Origin: an uncultured Bacteroidales bacterium
GTDB taxonomy: Bacteria; Bacteroidota; Bacteroidia; Bacteroidales; FEN-979
DNA: 64,000 bases
NCBI GenBank assembly: GCA_903837605.1
Contig: CAILVF010000047.1
Span: forward strand, 1-64,000
Reading direction: 5' to 3'
A model generated the notes under the pieces. That model ran no database searches, had not been told where the DNA came from, and saw nothing but the letters and a program-made list of their open reading frames with translations. Position 1 is the first letter of the stretch. The number at the start of each line of letters is the position of its first letter. Positions 16,171 through 25,302 of this stretch are shown piece after piece. Made by a program: the position numbers and the translations under genes.

Positions 16171-17289
16171 CTAATCGGGCTTTGTCACCAGCAAATAATA
16201 CGGATACACCGAATGATTCTCCCATACCTGCGATTTGGCCGGGTCATTGGGAAAAAGCTTATAATATTCCTGGTTGGGGATTAATGGGACGTTGACCCCT
16301 ATGCGTTCATAATCAAAAGAATGCATGCTTGCGGGTTCTGCATAGCCCGGCATTTGCTTTGCAATCCGTGGATATATCTGCTCATGGATGACTTTCTCCA
16401 TCTCTTCAACAACACTGGCCCCTGTTTTGAAAAAGGCTGCTGATTTTGTATTGAAATCAGCTCCGGGTTTGAAACTAAGCAGGGTGAGAAAACCTTTCAG
16501 GTCATTGAACGGGCTGATTTTCGGAAAATCCCCGGGTAACTGGAAACTCAGTGGAATGGAAGGAACCCAGTCGAGGATATTGTTCACCGAAAATGCATAC
16601 CCGGGTGAGTTAAGGTTCTCGTAATCCTGGGCATAGCGAAGGTTCCCGGCTTTAGGAGCTGCAATGTTGTAGGTTTTAAATTGTATATCCGAAGGTAGTT
16701 TATTGTCTTTCTGCAAATACCTGAGCCAGGAGGTCACCACATACCCTATCCCGCTGCCCTGGCTGTGCCCGAGGATATAGAAGTCCCGGGTCCCCTGGCT
16801 GTATAGCAGCCTGATCTGCTGCAGCATTTCAGGCGACAAATAGTATAATGCGATGATCACCCCCAGGTGAACGCCCGCTCCGGGCAGCTCGGCCAGTTTG
16901 TATTGAAACCAGGAAGTGTCACTCATCTTTATCCTGCCTTCCGCAGGCACCATCAGGGCATAAAATGCCAGGCTGAAATTCAGGGCGGCGGTATCGTAAA
17001 TGGTCCCTCGTATGGCGATCACAGCCCTCTGATCATCGCCCTGCCAAATATCGAAACGGTTCAGCAGGGGTGAGGTCCTGGAACGGAAAATCCGCCTGAA
17101 TCCTTCCGGGGAGGGAGTTCTGAATCCTCCTATATCTGCCGAATCGTAGGTTCGTTCCATGACCGGCAACAGCAGGGCAAGCTCAGTTTTATCATAACCG
17201 GGAACTAAACGGGATATTTTCTTTTCCTTGCATCCCTGGAGCCCGGCGATCAGCAGAATCAAAATCAGCAGACTGGTATTTTTACGCAT
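16171..17289 (-). CDS. lipase (class 3)-like lipoprotein
   Basis: 372 residues from ATG 17289. The lipoprotein signal has a hydrophobic stretch ending LLIAGLQGC, with the lipobox Cys near residue 20; the longer frame start lacks any such logic. The alpha/beta-hydrolase core shows GTIYDTAALN (oxyanion region) and the nucleophile elbow GHSQGSG, as in class 3 lipases, with a later DWVPSIP segment that could supply the acid. A TATATTTG box on the minus strand (17316-17309) supports the short start. It is likely a periplasmic or surface acyl-hydrolase; the substrate is unknown. Confidence 0.82.
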   Translation of the reverse strand: MRKNTSLLILILLIAGLQGCKEKKISRLVPGYDKTELALLLPVMERTYDSADIGGFRTPSPEGFRRIFRSRTSPLLNRFDIWQGDDQRAVIAIRGTIYDTAALNFSLAFYALMVPAEGRIKMSDTSWFQYKLAELPGAGVHLGVIIALYYLSPEMLQQIRLLYSQGTRDFYILGHSQGSGIGYVVTSWLRYLQKDNKLPSDIQFKTYNIAAPKAGNLRYAQDYENLNSPGYAFSVNNILDWVPSIPLSFQLPGDFPKISPFNDLKGFLTLLSFKPGADFNTKSAAFFKTGASVVEEMEKVIHEQIYPRIAKQMPGYAEPASMHSFDYERIGVNVPLIPNQEYYKLFPNDPAKSQVWENHSVYPYYLLVTKPD

Positions 17290-17516
17290 CGTTTCATGTT
17301 TATAGTTCCAAATATACGTGAAACTGTTCATCTTTGTACCTGTCTTGTGAAAGAGGCATTTCAACCGATCGGCATCGAATGATTATGGAATCGCAATATA
17401 TGCCAGGCTTTCGGTCTGCGACGGGGGATGGCTTGAATGAAGCTCTGATCCTGCCAAACCGGTAGAAACGGGAATGCCGGCTGGGCGTCGGGATTATGTC
17501 CACGGTTCAGGTTCCC

Positions 17517-17972
17517 TTACGTAGTTTTAATCCACTCAGGGGTGTAATCCCTGTATTTATCTTTTATTTCCTGTGGCAGGTCGCGGTATTTCCCTATGGT
17601 TTTCCTGCAAAGCGGCGAACCGCAAAGGCAATCCAGCACCCAGTCGTCGTTAATGATGATCGAATAATCGAATGTGACCTCTTCGTCCTTCTTAATGTCG
17701 CGCATGGCAATAAGTTCGACATCCCTTACGATCCCGGCATTGGGATCGCAGGAATGGTTTGTACGTACTTCGGGTTCCCTCGCCAGGATGTACTCATCGG
17801 TGCCTACATTGAAGAGGTGGTCAACGACTTCGGGGGGGTACTCATCCAGGTGCTCAATCTTAACACGGGGGCCCGTGAAGGTGGTAATTATTTCACCCTT
17901 CCGGATGTCGCGCACCGCAAAGATGCCCCTCCCTTTCAGGGAAGTCTCTTTTACACAGATCAGTTTTTCCAT
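17517..17972 (-). CDS. SET-domain protein (lysine methyltransferase fold)
   Basis: 151 residues, a complete small SET domain. SAM-binding GRGIFA (residues 14-19), NHSCDPN (72-78), catalytic-Tyr strand VTFDYS (99-104), and a post-SET-like Cys cluster CLCGSPLC (115-122) that would bind zinc with the SET Cys. In eukaryotes this fold methylates histones; bacterial copies are scattered and their substrates are mostly unknown. There is no signal peptide. It is not clearly in an operon: the fused aminotransferase stands 56 bases upstream on the same strand. Confidence 0.87.
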   Translation of the reverse strand: MEKLICVKETSLKGRGIFAVRDIRKGEIITTFTGPRVKIEHLDEYPPEVVDHLFNVGTDEYILAREPEVRTNHSCDPNAGIVRDVELIAMRDIKKDEEVTFDYSIIINDDWVLDCLCGSPLCRKTIGKYRDLPQEIKDKYRDYTPEWIKTT

Positions 17973-18028
17973 ACTGCAGGATTGGGATTATAACTGATCA
18001 AACTTAATGAATTATTTGAAGATCACAA

Positions 18029-19993
18029 TCAAGAATAAACCCTCAGGGCTGCAGATTCAACGAAATCCTTCATCTGCTGTCTCACTTTTGCTTTGGGAAC
18101 CAGGGATGTTCCTTTCATAGAAGTATCATTGACTGCGGATGTCAGCCCCGGTTTCCCAGAGATCTTCCCCAGGGTTATGACCAGCCGGTCAATCTCTTCT
18201 TTCGTGTTTTGTATGCCCAGGCTGACGCGTAACAGTCCGGGAAGGGTGACCCACGGAAACACGGTCACGATAGTGCGCTGTATACGTTCCAGGGTCGGAG
18301 TAAAATGCAGAAGGTGCTTGATGATCAGGTGAGCGCAGTGGCAACCGCTGCGTACGCCGATCCCTCCCTGCATGGCCAGTTCTTTGGCAAGCCGGGTTGC
18401 CATAACACCCTTAAGGCTAAAGAGGATGACTCCCCCTTTTTGTGCAAAACGCGGCGAGCCGGGGTCTTTTATCCCGAAAACCTTGAGCCCTTGGACCTGC
18501 GACAAGCCGCGTAAGGCATATGCCGTCAGCTCCTGTTCTTCCTCCCTGACCAGGTCAAATCCTATCCTCTCCAAGAGTAAAAGGGACTTGCCCAATGCGG
18601 CAATTCCTGCTGCGTTCTCTTCACCTGATGAGCGTATCGGCTGTGTTTCGGCAGGGCTGAAGCCGGGCAGCCCCTTTTTAAACACAAGCGCAGCAGTTCC
18701 GAATGGCGCATACACCTTATGGGCCGCGAAGGCGAGATATTCGAACCCAGCTGCCTGCATGTCCACTTTACGGTGGGCCACCATCTGCGAGGCATCCACA
18801 AGCATCCTCGCTCCGTAACGGTGCACAATGCCGCTGATCTCCTCCAGCTTATTGAAGTTGCCGAGCACGTTTGAGGCTCCGCTCACGGCCATCAGCCGGA
18901 TGCGCTTTTTACCGAATTTGCCCTCCTGGTTATAGTCTTTCATGACCGCCTCAAGCTCGACCGGGTCCACCATGCCTTCATCGTCAACCCCAAGCCTGAC
19001 AAGCGAAAAAGAAGGATGTATCCTCCAGGGCAGTTCGTTGGAAGAGTGTTCAAGCAAGGTGTTGAGTACCACGGTTTCGGTATCCGCAAAGGTTTCATGG
19101 CTGAGTTTTTCAGCGGCCAGGTTGATGGCCTCGGTGGCATTGGATGTGAAGACCAGGTCATACTCTTCCTGTGGGGCGCCCAGGACCCTGGAGCAAATTG
19201 ATCTGACTTCCTGGATGACCTCCTGCTGCACCTGCATTGGCTGCCTCCATGTTTTGCAAACTGATTCCCAAACCGGTTTAAAGGTTGGAGTGCTGGCAGC
19301 ATTATCGAAGTTGATGAAGACTTTGCCGCCTCCTGTTGTAGGTACAATCGTGTTTATGCCGATCAGGGTCTGCCTTAATTTATCTAACAGTTCATGGCCT
19401 GAGTAAGCCTCCAGTTCGTCATGGTACAATATCTCTTTGGCGGATGGCTTTATGGCGCTGTGATCAATGAATGATATGTTTTTTTGACTGCGGATCAGGG
19501 AGAGCGCTTTGGCAAAAGCGATGATATTGACGATGGCAGGCGTTCCGGCTTCGAACCTGTCGGGCGCATCGGCCCACTTTACCCAGTCCGGACCAATAAG
19601 CTTTGCCGTTCCTCCGCCGGCCTGGAAGGGAGCACCATTGGGAAGGGCTTCCTTTTTAACTGCCATTGCGCTTACCCCTAAGCACAGCCCTGTATCATGG
19701 CTGGATACAATGGAGTAACTTCCCGGTTCCAGCAATGCCCTGATTGCGGATGCCCTTGAGGGGGTGCAAAAGATGACGATGTATTTGCTCCTGTCAAGCC
19801 CCAGGAATTCCAAAACAATATCCCTGGCTTTTTCAAATAAATTGGTGGTAGCCATAGAGTAATGCCCGCTGCCACGGTGAACATTCGAGTATGTCTCCAG
19901 GGCTGCATGCACCGCCTGTTCCAGCTCTTTGTTTATCATTGATAAGTCTGGCTTATGTTCCGAATTTACGGAAATATTCTGATATGGATTCAT
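18029..19993 (-). CDS. double class V aminotransferase/cysteine-desulfurase-like fusion
   Basis: 654 residues. The second part (about 225-620) is a complete SufS/CsdA-like enzyme: NFDNAASTPT, TSNATEAINLAA, LEHSSNELPWR, VDASQMVAHRKVD, the PLP lysine in AAHKVYAPFG, and a Cys-rich loop GVRSGCHCAH where the desulfurase Cys lies. The first 210 residues look like a collapsed copy of the same family (GSGHYSMATTNLFEKAR, FCTPSRASAIRALL, RFEAGTPAIVNIIAFAKAL) lacking the lysine. The protein probably handles a cysteine-like or kynurenine-like substrate; I cannot say which. No suf or isc partner is adjacent. The 40-residue tail beyond the enzyme is unique. Confidence 0.82.
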   Translation of the reverse strand: MNPYQNISVNSEHKPDLSMINKELEQAVHAALETYSNVHRGSGHYSMATTNLFEKARDIVLEFLGLDRSKYIVIFCTPSRASAIRALLEPGSYSIVSSHDTGLCLGVSAMAVKKEALPNGAPFQAGGGTAKLIGPDWVKWADAPDRFEAGTPAIVNIIAFAKALSLIRSQKNISFIDHSAIKPSAKEILYHDELEAYSGHELLDKLRQTLIGINTIVPTTGGGKVFINFDNAASTPTFKPVWESVCKTWRQPMQVQQEVIQEVRSICSRVLGAPQEEYDLVFTSNATEAINLAAEKLSHETFADTETVVLNTLLEHSSNELPWRIHPSFSLVRLGVDDEGMVDPVELEAVMKDYNQEGKFGKKRIRLMAVSGASNVLGNFNKLEEISGIVHRYGARMLVDASQMVAHRKVDMQAAGFEYLAFAAHKVYAPFGTAALVFKKGLPGFSPAETQPIRSSGEENAAGIAALGKSLLLLERIGFDLVREEEQELTAYALRGLSQVQGLKVFGIKDPGSPRFAQKGGVILFSLKGVMATRLAKELAMQGGIGVRSGCHCAHLIIKHLLHFTPTLERIQRTIVTVFPWVTLPGLLRVSLGIQNTKEEIDRLVITLGKISGKPGLTSAVNDTSMKGTSLVPKAKVRQQMKDFVESAALRVYS

Positions 19994-20120
19994 TTGTGAA
20001 AATTTTGATACCCAGGATCTGACGAGGGAACCCGCACAGGGTTACAAAGGGCTGTAATGAAGGGGTTTTCAGCATTCAACCGCTGCCCGGACCGGCTTAC
20101 CGGAAAATTTAATGGATTGA

Positions 20121-20178
20121 CCGAAATGATTTCGTTCCACGGCTTCGGCAAAGTAGATTTGCCTTCAATTAGGGCAAA
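20121..20178 (+). promoter_or_regulatory. promoter of the first AraC regulator, with inverted repeat
   Basis: CCGA (20121) and TGATTTC are followed, 33 bases from the first C, by TAGATTTG (20154-20161), a TAnnTTTG box. TTTGCC (20158-20163) and GGCAAA (20173-20178) form a perfect inverted repeat around nine bases. The same CCGA/TGATTTC/TAGATTTGCC layout, with the same 33-base spacing, stands before the AraC gene at 32467. Confidence 0.55.
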
Positions 20179-20220
20179 ACCATGCTTAACCCTGAAAATG
20201 ATTAAAAGAATTAAAACAAA

Positions 20221-21348
20221 ATGAAAATATTTATCTATTCGGTTGCAATACTGGGAATGTTTATGACCCTGATCTTATGCTTTTTCTTTTTGATCACACC
20301 GAAAGGTAACAAGCAAGGAAACCGTATACTGGCCGCACTTTTACTTGTTTTTGGATTCCAGGTGTTCATAGCCCTGGCCCTGGGTAATTATGGATACCAG
20401 TATTTTCTAAGTCCGCACCTGTATATTTATATGCTCAAATTAACTTGTTTTACATCAGGTCCTTTGATTTTTTACTACATCAAATCGTTCCTGGATAAAA
20501 ACAAATCCATTGAAATCCATCCAATCCATTTTGTCCCGTTTTTTTGCAGCCTGGTCTTCTTCGGTTATTATAATTATGACATCGCATTAATCGGAAGGAC
20601 TGCCGTTCTCATTAATTCACTCTGCCTTCTTCAGAATCTTGCTTACATCCTGTTCTCTATATATTATTTTAAGAAATCCAATGTCCCATTCAAGACAATT
20701 TTCAGTGATTTTACCGATCTTAATTTAATGGCCTGGACACAGATTGTGTTAGCAGGTTACATCATAGTCTGGATTGTCCAGCTGAATTCTCTTTCAATTT
20801 ATGTAATCTCGATGCAGCCTGGCTGGTGCGCCTACACAAGCAGTATTTGTGCTTTAATAATACTGATATTCGGCCTGTTGATCATATTCCTGCTGTTGTT
20901 AAAACCTGAGATTTATTATGCAGTTAAATATAAAAGCAATAACCTGGACGAATCATCAAAAAGCGAATACCTGCATAAATTCAATGATTATATACAACTT
21001 CAAAAGGCATACCTTGATCCGGAAATTTCTTTAGAAAAGGTCGCCAGCGATATTTCAGTCAGTCCAAGACTGCTGTCACAGGTGATCAATGAATTATGTG
21101 AAAATACTTTCAAAGGCTTTGTTAATGATCTTCGGATAAAGGAATGTATCAGGTTGTTTTCAGAAGAAACAAATAATGAAAAAACAATCCAGGAAGTATA
21201 TTACAGCGTGGGTTTTAATTCACGCTCTGTCTTCTATGAATTGTTTAAAGAACATACAGGCTTAACCCCTAAGGAATTTAAAGAGAAGACCAGGAACAGG
21301 CAAAATCGGATGAATATTGTGTCGGGAAACATGTTTTCGGACAATTAA
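20221..21348 (+). CDS. membrane-anchored AraC-family regulator
   Basis: 375 residues. The N-terminal 230 residues hold about seven hydrophobic segments, with the marker PGWCAYTSSICAL before the last one. The C-terminal 110 residues are a double-HTH AraC domain (SLEKVASDISVSPRLLSQVIN; VYYSVGFNSRSVFYELFKEHTG, ending LTPKEFKE). A membrane sensor thus seems to be fused directly to a DNA-binding domain. It is one of three such proteins here, and each of two loci has a PD40/T9SS gene next downstream. The promoter motif of that neighbour (21320-21371) overlaps the 3' end of this gene. Confidence 0.85.
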   Translation: MKIFIYSVAILGMFMTLILCFFFLITPKGNKQGNRILAALLLVFGFQVFIALALGNYGYQYFLSPHLYIYMLKLTCFTSGPLIFYYIKSFLDKNKSIEIHPIHFVPFFCSLVFFGYYNYDIALIGRTAVLINSLCLLQNLAYILFSIYYFKKSNVPFKTIFSDFTDLNLMAWTQIVLAGYIIVWIVQLNSLSIYVISMQPGWCAYTSSICALIILIFGLLIIFLLLLKPEIYYAVKYKSNNLDESSKSEYLHKFNDYIQLQKAYLDPEISLEKVASDISVSPRLLSQVINELCENTFKGFVNDLRIKECIRLFSEETNNEKTIQEVYYSVGFNSRSVFYELFKEHTGLTPKEFKEKTRNRQNRMNIVSGNMFSDN

Positions 21349-21371
21349 TGAGATTGTATATGTTTTTTTTG
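21320..21371 (+). promoter_or_regulatory. shared exported-protein promoter motif, copy 1
   Basis: TGTCG (21320), four bases, ACATG, four bases, CGG, one base, CAAT (21342-21345), eighteen bases, then TTTTTTTG (21364-21371). Position and spacing are the same as in the copies at 37111, 56330 and 57865. This is the weakest copy by base identity, but every spacing is kept. Confidence 0.45.
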
Positions 21372-21402
21372 TGCGATTATTTCACAATTAAAACTGTACA
21401 AA

Positions 21403-22827
21403 ATGAAAACATTAGGATTATCATTATTGCTTGTAATTTCCTGTATCGGAATTACATTTTCGCAGGTCATCCCTGATTCTGCTGCCTATTTAGGCCAAAC
21501 TCCCCCTGGTGCAACCCGGAAAATATTTAACCTTGTCACTGACCCGGGTTACACTGCTGTCGAAAAAATAGCGGTCTCCCCCGATGGAAAGGAGATCTAT
21601 TTTGAGGAGACAAATGGCAGCTGGACATCCTTCAGGTTTAAATATTATAGGTATTCCAATAATCTATGGCATGGTCCGGTCAGCCTGTTCAGCGGGTATT
21701 ATTGCCTTTCGCAATCTCCTGATGGTAATTATTTGTATTTTGAGAATAACAGTTATAAGGACGGTTGGATCTCGGGCAAACAGGATACGACCTGGGATCA
21801 GCCTTCCAGGTTCTTGAAAAATTTCAATGTCCATTCCCTGAATTATACCGGCCAGGGTAATTACTACCTCTCTTCAAATCCTGTTGGGGGCCTGGGGCAA
21901 AGGGACATCTGCAAACTTGTTATTGTAAATTCCGATACCACTTTGGCTGGATTGGGTTTGCCGGTGAATTCCAGCGCCAATGAGGGTGACTTTTATATTT
22001 CCCCTGATGAGTCATTCATGATTGTCATGTCGAACAGGCCAGGGGGTTTGGGAAGTACCGACCTGTACATCAGCTACAAAAAAAGTGATGGTACATGGAC
22101 AAATCCAAAAAACCTGGGCCCATCCGTCAATACTGCCGGTGATGATTTTGGCCCCTATGTCACAGCCGACAATAAATACTTGTTTTATGAGAGCGGTTAT
22201 TCAGGCCCCAGCTCAATTTATTGGGTCAGGGTGGATGGACTTATCGACAGCCTTAAGTATACCAACTACGTCCCTTATTTAAAAAATCCTGTTCCGGACC
22301 AGACAACCGGGAGGGGACAACTATTCAATTACACTATCCCCGACACCACCTTTATCGATGACGACGGGAACAACACGCTCACATTCAGCGCCAGGCTTGC
22401 CAATGGGAACCCTCTTCCTTCCTGGTTGTCAATTGATCCGGTTTCTGCTGCCTTTTCAGGTACTCCCGATTCACTCCAGGTTCTGCATGTGAAACTCACG
22501 GCAACAGATCCTGCAGGTGCTTCCGCTTCCGCCTCGTTTATGATAAATGTTATTGAGCCAAATGCAATTGAATCTCAAGCCCGGGATAAGGGTGTGAGGA
22601 TCTTTCCAAACCCGACAAATGGGCATGTTACAATCACATCCAACGTGTTTAAGGATAAGCTGGTGGTTATTGAAATATTCGACATCCACGGGAAGATCAT
22701 TCAAACGGATACCTTCAGGAACAAGATCAGCCTTGATCTGACTTCCAGGCCAAAAGGCGTTTATGTTGCGAAGATGTTAATCGGTAATGAGATATTCATT
22801 GGTAAGATTTGTCTTATAGGCGGATGA
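21403..22827 (+). CDS. PD40-repeat exported protein, YxGQTPPG family, T9SS domain
   Basis: 474 residues. Signal peptide to about residue 20 (TFS-QVI), then the family marker AAYLGQTPPGA. PD40/WD40-like beta-propeller repeats follow (VSPDGKEIYFEE, QSPDGNYLYFEN, ISPDESFMIVMSNRPGG, TADNKYLFYES). A cadherin/Ig-like domain begins near residue 300 (IPDTTFIDDDGNN, NGNPLPSWLSID, FSGTPDS), and a T9SS type A domain closes it (IFPNPTNGHVTI, RPKGVYVAKML). It is secreted and surface-attached. It lies 54 bases downstream of an AraC membrane regulator and is probably its target. Confidence 0.85.
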   Translation: MKTLGLSLLLVISCIGITFSQVIPDSAAYLGQTPPGATRKIFNLVTDPGYTAVEKIAVSPDGKEIYFEETNGSWTSFRFKYYRYSNNLWHGPVSLFSGYYCLSQSPDGNYLYFENNSYKDGWISGKQDTTWDQPSRFLKNFNVHSLNYTGQGNYYLSSNPVGGLGQRDICKLVIVNSDTTLAGLGLPVNSSANEGDFYISPDESFMIVMSNRPGGLGSTDLYISYKKSDGTWTNPKNLGPSVNTAGDDFGPYVTADNKYLFYESGYSGPSSIYWVRVDGLIDSLKYTNYVPYLKNPVPDQTTGRGQLFNYTIPDTTFIDDDGNNTLTFSARLANGNPLPSWLSIDPVSAAFSGTPDSLQVLHVKLTATDPAGASASASFMINVIEPNAIESQARDKGVRIFPNPTNGHVTITSNVFKDKLVVIEIFDIHGKIIQTDTFRNKISLDLTSRPKGVYVAKMLIGNEIFIGKICLIGG

Positions 22828-22920
22828 AATGTACGGGCAACCCTTTTGGTATCCGATAGTGCAAGGGCGATTTCTATAGGTTTTTTTCGGGAGGCTTTCC
22901 ACTTCTGGCAGGGAAAAAAC

Positions 22921-22928
22921 TATATTTG
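22921..22928 (+). promoter_or_regulatory. -7 box of the Cache lipoprotein gene
   Basis: TATATTTG matches TAnnTTTG exactly. It places transcription start near 22934 and so rules out the ATG at 22926, leaving the ATG at 22950. Confidence 0.55.
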
Positions 22929-22949
22929 TTACAATATTGTAATTTCTTT

Positions 22950-23885
22950 ATGCCCTCTCTCTTCGCCAGTCTGAAGACTCCCGTGAAAAGCTATTTCGGG
23001 CTGATCGCCCTCCTGGCGGTTTCACTTTCCTGCACCGATAACAGGAAAAGCTTCGAACCTTACCAGTTCGACGAAACTAAAAAACTGGTGGCTTTTGTTG
23101 AAGATGCAGCCAGCCTCATTAATACAAAGGGGATTGCTGCATTCAGGGAATTTGCGCAAAAGGACAGCAAATGGCTGAGGGGCAACAGGTACCTGTTTGC
23201 ATATGACCTGCACGGGACCTGCATTTTTCACCCGGTCACACCTGAACTGATAGGGAGGAACATAATCAATATGAAAGACCTGAACGGTAAACCCGTGATA
23301 GGGGAGATCGTGCAGATCGCTTCCAACACAAAGCATCCCTGGGGATGGGTACACTATCTCTGGATGGAACCCGGGGAGATATATCCCGAATATAAAAGCT
23401 CCTACATTATGCGGGTAACCGACCCGGCCGGTCATATTTTTGCCATCGGCAGCGGGAATTACAATCAGAAAGCTGAAAAGATCTTTGTCTCCGACATGGT
23501 CGATTCGGCATGCATGCAGCTGGAGAGATCGGGGCTGGAGATGATCCCTCAGTTCCTCGACAAGTCGGGGAAATATACTTTTTATGACTCGTACATCTTT
23601 GTGCTTGACGAACAGGGCACAGCCCTTGTCGATCCCTCTTTTCCAAGCCTGAGCGGCCGCAAGCTTGTGAACCTGAAAGATGCCATTGGCAAACCCATTG
23701 TGATGGAGATGATCGAGAAGCTGAAGACAAATCAAACAGCATGGCTTTCGTACATGTCGAAAAGCCCCGATGAAAACAGGCCGGTTAAAAAACTCGCTTA
23801 CATCCGCAAGATACACATCAACAATAAAGTCTATATCGTTGGATCTTCCATCCGGCTGGAAAAACCGGTATGGCTTAAGATCTGA
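22950..23885 (+). CDS. lipoprotein with two Cache-like sensor domains
   Basis: 311 residues from ATG 22950. A lipoprotein signal (GLIALLAVSLSC, Cys near residue 28) is followed by two similar modules, about 40-165 and 170-310. Each has the run YLFAYDLHGTCIFHPVTPELIGRN or the parallel YIFVLDEQGTALVDPSFPSLSGRK, the mark of single Cache/dCache sensor domains. Cache domains bind small ligands outside the cytoplasm, usually as part of a kinase or chemoreceptor. Here no signalling domain is attached. It ends 17 bases before the NCS2 permease and was likely made in the same mRNA, suggesting a ligand-binding partner of that transporter. Confidence 0.82.
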   Translation: MPSLFASLKTPVKSYFGLIALLAVSLSCTDNRKSFEPYQFDETKKLVAFVEDAASLINTKGIAAFREFAQKDSKWLRGNRYLFAYDLHGTCIFHPVTPELIGRNIINMKDLNGKPVIGEIVQIASNTKHPWGWVHYLWMEPGEIYPEYKSSYIMRVTDPAGHIFAIGSGNYNQKAEKIFVSDMVDSACMQLERSGLEMIPQFLDKSGKYTFYDSYIFVLDEQGTALVDPSFPSLSGRKLVNLKDAIGKPIVMEMIEKLKTNQTAWLSYMSKSPDENRPVKKLAYIRKIHINNKVYIVGSSIRLEKPVWLKI

Positions 23886-23902
23886 TCTCAAACCAGGGAA
23901 GC

Positions 23903-25225
23903 ATGGCGAAACCTCCAAAAGGCATGATCTACGGCGTTGATGACAAGCCTCCTTTCCTTGTCACGATATTGCTTGGGCTTCAGCATATTTTCACCATGTC
24001 GAGCATGCTGGTGCTGCCGGTCGTGATCGTGCAGGAGATAGGGGGGAGTTTCCCTGAGATCAACAGCGTGGTGTCTTTTTCAATGATAGCAGCAGGTTTC
24101 GGCACCATCCTCCAGTCCCTGAAAAAAGGCCCCATTGGGTCGGGTTACCTTTGTCCGAACCTCTGCGGACCGTCTTACATGGCGGTCTCCCTCGAAGCGG
24201 GCTGGCTGGGCGGGTTGCCGCTAATGCATGGCATGATCATGGTCTCGGGACTGGCCGAGATGGCGTTCGCACAGCTCATACCGAAGCTGAAGAAACTCTT
24301 TCCCCCAGAGATCACGGGACTGGTTGTCATCATGGTTGGCGTGGCGCTGATACCCCTGGGCGTTTCAAGGTTCATCGGCGTGGAATACTCCGGCGACTCG
24401 ATAGAACCTCCAAAGATCATCATCGCGTGCATCACCCTCTGTATCATGATCGGCCTCAACCTCTGGGGCAAAGGCAAGATCAGGCTTTACGGCGTGCTCA
24501 TCGGCATCATCGTTGGTTACCTCCTCTCCCTGCTTGCAGGCCTTATCGGGTCAGCTGAAATAAACCTGGTATCCCAGACCCCTCTTTTTGCACTACCCGG
24601 CCGGGGCGTGAAAATGTTCAGGTATGCCTTTGACCCTTCGCTCATAATCCCCTTTATCCTGATCTCGATCATACAGTGCCTGAAATCGTTCGGGAATATC
24701 ATCACCTGCCAGAAACTCAGCGATGACGACTGGAAGGAACCCGACCTGAAAAACGTAGGCAAGGGATTGATGGCTTCGGGGATCAGCGTGTTCACCTGCG
24801 GACTGCTTGGAGGGGTGGCAACCGACACTTCGGCGAGCAACGTGGGGCTTTCGGCTGCAACCGGCGCAAACAGCAGGGTCATTGCCTGGAGCGCGGGAGG
24901 GATCTTTATCCTCCTTGGGTTCCTCCCGAAAATGGCCGCCTTGTTTACCATCATGCCCCAGCCGGTGATGGGCGCCATCGTGGTTTTTGTGACCTGCTAC
25001 ATGCTCATCTCGGGAATGCAGATCATCCTCTCCAACCCGATCTCAACCCGCATGATCTTCATCATCGGGATTTCGATGATCTTCGGATTGAGCGCCGATA
25101 TCGCTTCCTCCCTGTTCTTTACGGTCCCTTCATGGCTGGTGCCGGTATGTTCCTCATCACTTACCGTTTCCACCCTCCTGGCCGTGATACTGAACCAGGT
25201 TTTTGTCGTTCGTGACAAACAATAA
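23903..25225 (+). CDS. NCS2 family uracil/xanthine permease
   Basis: 440 residues with about 12-14 membrane segments, the length usual for NCS2/NAT nucleobase-cation symporters. It begins KPPFLVTILLGLQHIFTM, a typical start, and carries the NAT signature as SNVGLSAATG after VATDTSA. An ESxGD-like region precedes that. Members import uracil, xanthine or uric acid with protons or sodium. The exact base cannot be told from sequence. The gene is coupled to the Cache lipoprotein just before it. Confidence 0.9.
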   Translation: MAKPPKGMIYGVDDKPPFLVTILLGLQHIFTMSSMLVLPVVIVQEIGGSFPEINSVVSFSMIAAGFGTILQSLKKGPIGSGYLCPNLCGPSYMAVSLEAGWLGGLPLMHGMIMVSGLAEMAFAQLIPKLKKLFPPEITGLVVIMVGVALIPLGVSRFIGVEYSGDSIEPPKIIIACITLCIMIGLNLWGKGKIRLYGVLIGIIVGYLLSLLAGLIGSAEINLVSQTPLFALPGRGVKMFRYAFDPSLIIPFILISIIQCLKSFGNIITCQKLSDDDWKEPDLKNVGKGLMASGISVFTCGLLGGVATDTSASNVGLSAATGANSRVIAWSAGGIFILLGFLPKMAALFTIMPQPVMGAIVVFVTCYMLISGMQIILSNPISTRMIFIIGISMIFGLSADIASSLFFTVPSWLVPVCSSSLTVSTLLAVILNQVFVVRDKQ

Positions 25226-25302
25226 TCTGCCGCTGCCGGGCGGATTAAGGGTCCCAAAGTAATTCAGATAACCGGGTCCCGGTTTTACAGTGAAAGCAAT
25301 CC

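Noticed and set aside
22926..22949. Earlier ATG for the Cache lipoprotein
   Set aside because: It lies inside the TATATTTG promoter box and would precede the start of transcription.
23022..23918. A 298-codon leftward frame opposite the Cache lipoprotein
   Set aside because: It is antisense to a gene with clear domain structure; the product is rich in His, Cys and Arg, as expected from a shadow frame.
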